From Nitriliruptoraceae bacterium (lineage in GTDB: Bacteria; Actinomycetota; Nitriliruptoria; Nitriliruptorales; Nitriliruptoraceae): DNA of 9,907 nucleotides. The position numbers were made by a program, and so were the translations under genes. How positions within the stretch are numbered: the first letter of the stretch is position 1; every line of letters starts with the position of its first letter. The DNA lies in contig SLLJ01000438.1 of the NCBI GenBank assembly GCA_007134165.1, positions 1 to 9,907 on the forward strand, in the 5' to 3' direction. The notes under the pieces were generated by a model. The model had not been told where the DNA came from. It saw only the letters and a program-made list of their open reading frames with translations, and searched no databases. Below are positions 7,516 through 9,907 of the stretch, piece by piece.

Positions 7516-7599
7516 TGTTGACGGGTCCGTCCCACCTCAGACCCCCAGGCCGGCGAGGGCGGCTGGAGCGACGGGGCGACGTGGACATCCGGAGTCCAA

Positions 7600-7605
7600 A
7601 CTGTA
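7600..7605 (-). promoter_or_regulatory. Candidate -10 element for the DUF1385-prfA operon
   Basis: TACAGT in the context CGATACAGTTTGG (minus strand, 7605-7600) fits the TAnnnT -10 pattern. It would give a leader of roughly 90 nt before GTG 7504. No good -35 is seen at 17-18 nt, so this is tentative. Confidence 0.38.
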
Positions 7606-7767
7606 TCGCGACGTGCCCCGACCGAGTCCCGGCGCGCTGCCGCAACTCCGGCATCCACACGTTTCCTCCGGTCAGAACCGCACCGGTCGATGCTGCGGGG
7701 TGCACAACCCTGCAGGTCACGGTCGCGGGCGTGAGGATCCGTGGTGAGCAGCTGCCTGCACTGGACA

Positions 7768-7803
7768 TTGCATGATCTGAAAGCTGATCTTCACGTCATG
7801 CAA
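7768..7803. repeat. Strong AT-richer inverted repeat (hairpin or operator)
   Basis: TTGCATGA (7768-7775) and TCATGCAA (7796-7803) form a perfect 8-bp inverted repeat. Inside it TGAA (7778-7781 in the stem) pairs with TTCA, leaving the loop AGCTGATC, so the whole 36-bp element can fold into one long hairpin. TGATCT also occurs twice as a direct repeat 12 bp apart within it. Its base composition is clearly more AT-rich than the surroundings. It lies in the spacer upstream of the DUF1385 promoter. Confidence 0.6.
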
Positions 7804-7974
7804 ACACGGTTTCGCTCCGAGGTGGTGCCGCAACTCCTCGCACCGTTGTACCTCGACCACGACATCGCGGCATCCGGCACGACCTTACGAGCATGGCCCC
7901 CGAACGCGCCGACCTGCGGGGCGGGGTCAGCGTCGCACCGCACGCGATCCACCCCGTGGGGGCGCCGGAACTCG

Positions 7975-7992
7975 GCGCGGGTGGGCCCGCGC
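7975..7992 (-). terminator. Hairpin after the nucleoside phosphorylase pseudogene
   Basis: GCGCGGG (7975-7981) and CCCGCGC (7986-7992) form a perfect 7-bp stem with a 4-nt loop, 16 nt after the stop codon of the pseudogene in the minus-strand direction. No T-run follows, as is common for actinobacterial terminators. It probably ends the SLH - GNAT - phosphorylase unit. Confidence 0.5.
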
Positions 7993-8008
7993 AGAAGGTT
8001 CCACCGCG

Positions 8009-8595
8009 CTACCCAACGCCGGCGTCGGCGACCACGGTGCGACCGGGGTCATGGTCGCTCAGGTCCTCGGCCGCGGTGAGCAGATTGCCGTCGACCGTGA
8101 GCACCCCGCCGGCCATGATCCCGTGCAGCTGAGCGACGAGAAACCGCGCCGCCAGCTCCATCTCGATGGCCAGCGCGCCGAGGCGGTGGGAGCGCAGCCA
8201 GCGGGGCTCGGACTCGTGGGGATCGGGGTAGCAGGTGGCCGTGGTGACTACCACACCGGTGTGCGTCCGGTGGCCCGACGCGGCCGCACTCTGCATCAGT
8301 CGCCGGGTCAGGGCCGGGTCGGCGAGAGCGGGCCATCCCGGCGGTGCCAGCCGGTCGGTGAAGCCCTCGTCGCGCTCCGCGGCGGTGGCGACCACGAGGT
8401 CGCCGGCCTGCACGTGCGGCTGCAGCCCGCCACCGGTCCCGGCCCGCAACAGGTGGGTCACGCCGGCTCGGGCCAGCTCCTCGAAGCAGACCGCGGCACC
8501 CCGACCCGGTCCGGGTCCCCGACCACCAACGCCCGCGGCGCGACCTTCGCGACCGGAACCCGGAGGATGGGCAGGAATCTCGGGGCGGCGGGCAT
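8009..8595 (-). pseudogene. Nucleoside phosphorylase (uridine/purine phosphorylase family), broken by internal deletion and frameshift
   Basis: The first part, from ATG 8595 (GAAGG 8 nt upstream), encodes the family N-terminus ending PVAKVAPRALVVGDPDRV, where GDPxR is the phosphate-binding motif. That frame then leaves homology and stops at 8458. The rest is in another frame: GRGAAVCFEELARAG, THLLRAGTGGGLQP, GDLVVATAAERDEG, the nucleoside-binding AIEMELAARF and VDGN, and AEDLSDHDP, ending at 8009. Between GDPDRV and the GAAVCFEEL segment intact members such as E. coli uridine phosphorylase have roughly 36-40 more residues, which are missing here, and the two sides are joined out of frame around 8495-8512. 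The C-terminus (RTVVADAGVG, stop) also lacks the last helix. The intact enzyme would split nucleosides with phosphate in salvage. As it stands no functional product is expected. An assembly error is the alternative. Confidence 0.8.
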
Positions 8596-8639
8596 CGAAC
8601 CGGCCTTCGTGTCGGGGAAGAGTCGACCGAACCCTGCGG

Positions 8640-9284
8640 TCAGGCCGACCCTCGGCGACGGCGCCGCTCGGCGAGGACGTCGAGGTTGGGTTGCAGGGCG
8701 AGGTCCAGCATCCACCGTCGGTGGCGGAACGGGGTGAAGCCCAGCGCTCCCAGGAACCGGGTGTTGTGGGTCTCGTGGCGGAGCCGCACGGTGTCGTCGG
8801 CGTCGACCACGGCCGGGTCGGTGGGTCCGGGGTGGGCGAGGACCGCCGTGCCCGGGCCCGCCAGCGTCAGCAGCGCGTCGGCGGCGAGCAGCGCCCCGTA
8901 GCCACGCCGTCGCTCGGCCGGGAGTACCTGCACGTCGTGGACGATCAGCGCCCGGTCCACGGAGAGTTCGAAGGCCTCGCGCACGTCGTCACGCGTGAGT
9001 CCGTCGGGCCCGAACAACTCCTCGAAGTAGGTGGCGGCGTCCGCGCTGTACGCGTCAGCGACCTCGAAGGGGTCCCACCCGAGCAGGCGGTGGCGGTCGG
9101 GGTCCAACGCATACAACTCGGCGTGTCCGATCGGGTCGCGCACGGGCAGGTCGAACTCTTCCTGCTCATCGGCACGCAGCACGCTGAGGGTGACGATCCA
9201 GCGGTCGAGTTGATCCGCGTCGGGTCCCACCCCGAGCAGGCGCTCGAGGCGGTAGTCCAACGCGAGCGACCCGTCCGAGGTCAT
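8640..9284 (-). CDS. GNAT-like N-acetyltransferase domain protein
   Basis: A 214-residue soluble protein with the GNAT acetyl-CoA signature: a beta strand followed by VLPAERRRGYGALLAADALL (120-139), where the RRRGYG loop (125-130) matches Q/RxxGxG/A, and a later FLGALGFTPF (177-186) matching the motif B helix-strand. The N-terminal 100 residues are acidic and not assigned to a family; the substrate is unknown. The C-terminus is basic (AERRRRRGSA). ATG 9284 starts 1 nt after the stop of the upstream SLH protein and has no separate Shine-Dalgarno, so translation is probably coupled. The phosphorylase pseudogene begins 44 bp downstream. The coupling hints that the acetyltransferase and the wall protein are co-expressed, though a functional link is not shown. 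Confidence 0.72.
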   Translation of the reverse strand: MTSDGSLALDYRLERLLGVGPDADQLDRWIVTLSVLRADEQEEFDLPVRDPIGHAELYALDPDRHRLLGWDPFEVADAYSADAATYFEELFGPDGLTRDDVREAFELSVDRALIVHDVQVLPAERRRGYGALLAADALLTLAGPGTAVLAHPGPTDPAVVDADDTVRLRHETHNTRFLGALGFTPFRHRRWMLDLALQPNLDVLAERRRRRGSA

Positions 9285-9285
9285 G

Positions 9286-9907
9286 TCAGTCGACGCGGAT
9301 CGGCGTCCCGTCCGGCGAGATCACCCACCACACGTTGTTGACGCCCTGTCCGGTGGTGTCGCCCGGATCGGTGTCGTTGATCCAGGTGTACAACGGCCAA
9401 CCGGCGTAGCTGACCTGCACCGATTCGTCGTCACGCACGAGCAGGCCGAGCAGGTCGGCGTCGAGGCCGTCGCCCACCTGCGGGGCGCCTTCCACGAGCA
9501 GCGGCGGCCAGTTGTCGGCGCAGCCACCCGTGCAGGCGCTCACGCCGCTGGAGGGCACGTCGTTGTCGAAGATGTAGAGGGTCATGCCCGCGGCGTCCAC
9601 GAGGACCTCACCAAGGGCGGTGACACCCACCGCGACGGGGGTCTCGGGAGTCTCTGGAAGCTCAGGGGCGACCGGCGGCTGGGTGGGCTCCTCAGCGAGG
9701 GCCCGGAACAGGAACGTCGCCATCTGACCACGGGTGACCGGGTCGCCGGGACGGAACGTGCCATCTTCGAACCCGGTGGTGATCCCTGCCGCCGCCACCG
9801 CCGAGATCGCCCCCGCGTGCACGAAGTCCGCCGGAACGTCGGGGAAGGTCTCCTCACCCTCCTCGAGGTCCAGCGCCCGGGCGATGAAGGAGGCCATCTG
9901 ACCACGC
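9286..9907 (-). CDS. SLH-repeat wall protein with two COG4315-type secreted repeats (C-terminal part)
   Basis: The gene enters from the right edge, so its start and any signal peptide lie outside. Counting from the methionine at 9897, the end of one SLH repeat (RGQMASFIARAL) is followed by a full one (FPDVPADFVHAGAISAVAAAGI to PVTRGQMATFLFRAL, 18-66), a Pro/Glu-rich linker (69-88), and two copies of the 'secreted repeat of unknown function'. Copy 1 has YIFDND (108-113) and SACTGGCADNWPPLL (120-134) with a CxxxC pair. Copy 2 has YTWIND (170-175), then PGDTTGQGVNNVWWVISPDG. Both carry Yx[FW]xxD, the signature of COG4315. SLH repeats bind secondary cell-wall polymers, so the product should be extracellular and wall-bound. 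The role of the COG4315 repeats is not established. The stop (9288-9286) lies 1 nt before the GNAT gene. Confidence 0.85.
   Translation of the reverse strand, partial: RGQMASFIARALDLEEGEETFPDVPADFVHAGAISAVAAAGITTGFEDGTFRPGDPVTRGQMATFLFRALAEEPTQPPVAPELPETPETPVAVGVTALGEVLVDAAGMTLYIFDNDVPSSGVSACTGGCADNWPPLLVEGAPQVGDGLDADLLGLLVRDDESVQVSYAGWPLYTWINDTDPGDTTGQGVNNVWWVISPDGTPIRVD

Larger units (their letters stand above)
7505..8008. other. 504-bp spacer without a convincing gene
   Basis: This lies between the phosphorylase pseudogene and DUF1385. It holds a terminator-like hairpin (7975-7992), an AT-richer inverted repeat (7768-7803), a weaker imperfect hairpin with TGC-GGG arms (7694-7714) and a candidate promoter (7605-7600). 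A plus-strand open frame from 7741 to 8079 contains a short protein-like stretch (RFRSEVVPQLLAPLYL) but turns arginine-rich, runs into the pseudogene on the other strand and has no recognisable family. I see no rpmE, which often precedes prfA in actinobacteria. Confidence 0.55.

Noticed and set aside
6437..7747. 436-codon plus-strand open frame
   Set aside because: Antisense of DUF1385, rich in His, Asp, Gln and Arg; a shadow of the membrane protein.
7741..8079. Possible plus-strand small gene with RFRSEVVPQLLAPLYL
   Set aside because: Only a short protein-like stretch; it includes the hairpin element, becomes arginine-rich, overlaps the pseudogene and has no convincing ribosome-binding site. 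Not strong enough to annotate.
8235..9341. 368-codon plus-strand open frame over the GNAT and phosphorylase region
   Set aside because: It runs antisense to the GNAT motifs and the phosphorylase remains, and has no recognisable domain or ribosome-binding site.

Overview
This window comes from a high-GC bacterial chromosome. It is almost certainly an actinobacterium: GTG starts are frequent, third-position GC is very high, and a housekeeping block of DUF1385, prfA, prmC, sua5, glyA, a wecA-like gene and the start of the ATP synthase operon is laid out in one direction. The SLH repeats of the '(T)RGQMA(S/T)F' type at the right edge are common in deep-branching actinobacteria such as Nitriliruptoria, Euzebya and Acidimicrobiia. 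That taxonomic placement is inference. Every gene I can support lies on the minus strand, so transcription runs from right (9907) to left (1). The long plus-strand open frames are GC-driven shadows.

Right part (9907 to about 7975): a partial cell-wall-anchored protein with SLH repeats and two copies of the COG4315-type secreted repeat (Yx[FW]xxD motifs) is followed 1 nt later by a GNAT-like acetyltransferase. Next comes a nucleoside phosphorylase gene broken by an internal deletion with frame shift and a clipped C-terminus. A perfect GC hairpin just after it probably ends this transcription unit. A spacer of about 500 bp follows, with no convincing gene, a strong AT-richer inverted repeat and a likely promoter for the next operon.

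Centre (7504 to 3560): DUF1385 membrane protein, release factor RF1 (prfA), its GGQ-glutamine methyltransferase (prmC) and a Sua5/TsaC-like YrdC-domain protein form a translation operon with short gaps. RF1 and PrmC are enzyme and substrate. The Sua5-like protein is divergent: the KxR lysine and the SxAN motif of the family are both replaced. A hairpin overlaps its stop codon.

A 490-bp spacer (3559 to 3070) without a recognisable gene contains a 27-bp imperfect direct repeat at its two sides and a structured glyA leader.

Left part (3069 to 1): serine hydroxymethyltransferase (glyA) is followed 1 nt later by a WecA/TagO-type polyprenyl-phosphate sugar-phosphate transferase. After a promoter-bearing gap of 167 bp come two small membrane proteins that lead the ATP synthase operon: an AtpZ-type protein and, overlapping it, an AtpI-type protein cut by the window edge. 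I see no tRNA, rRNA, CRISPR array, insertion sequence or transposase. I do not see a clear new multi-gene system. The most interesting items are the altered YrdC protein, the decayed phosphorylase, the two structured gene-poor spacers and the SLH/COG4315 fusion with its coupled acetyltransferase.
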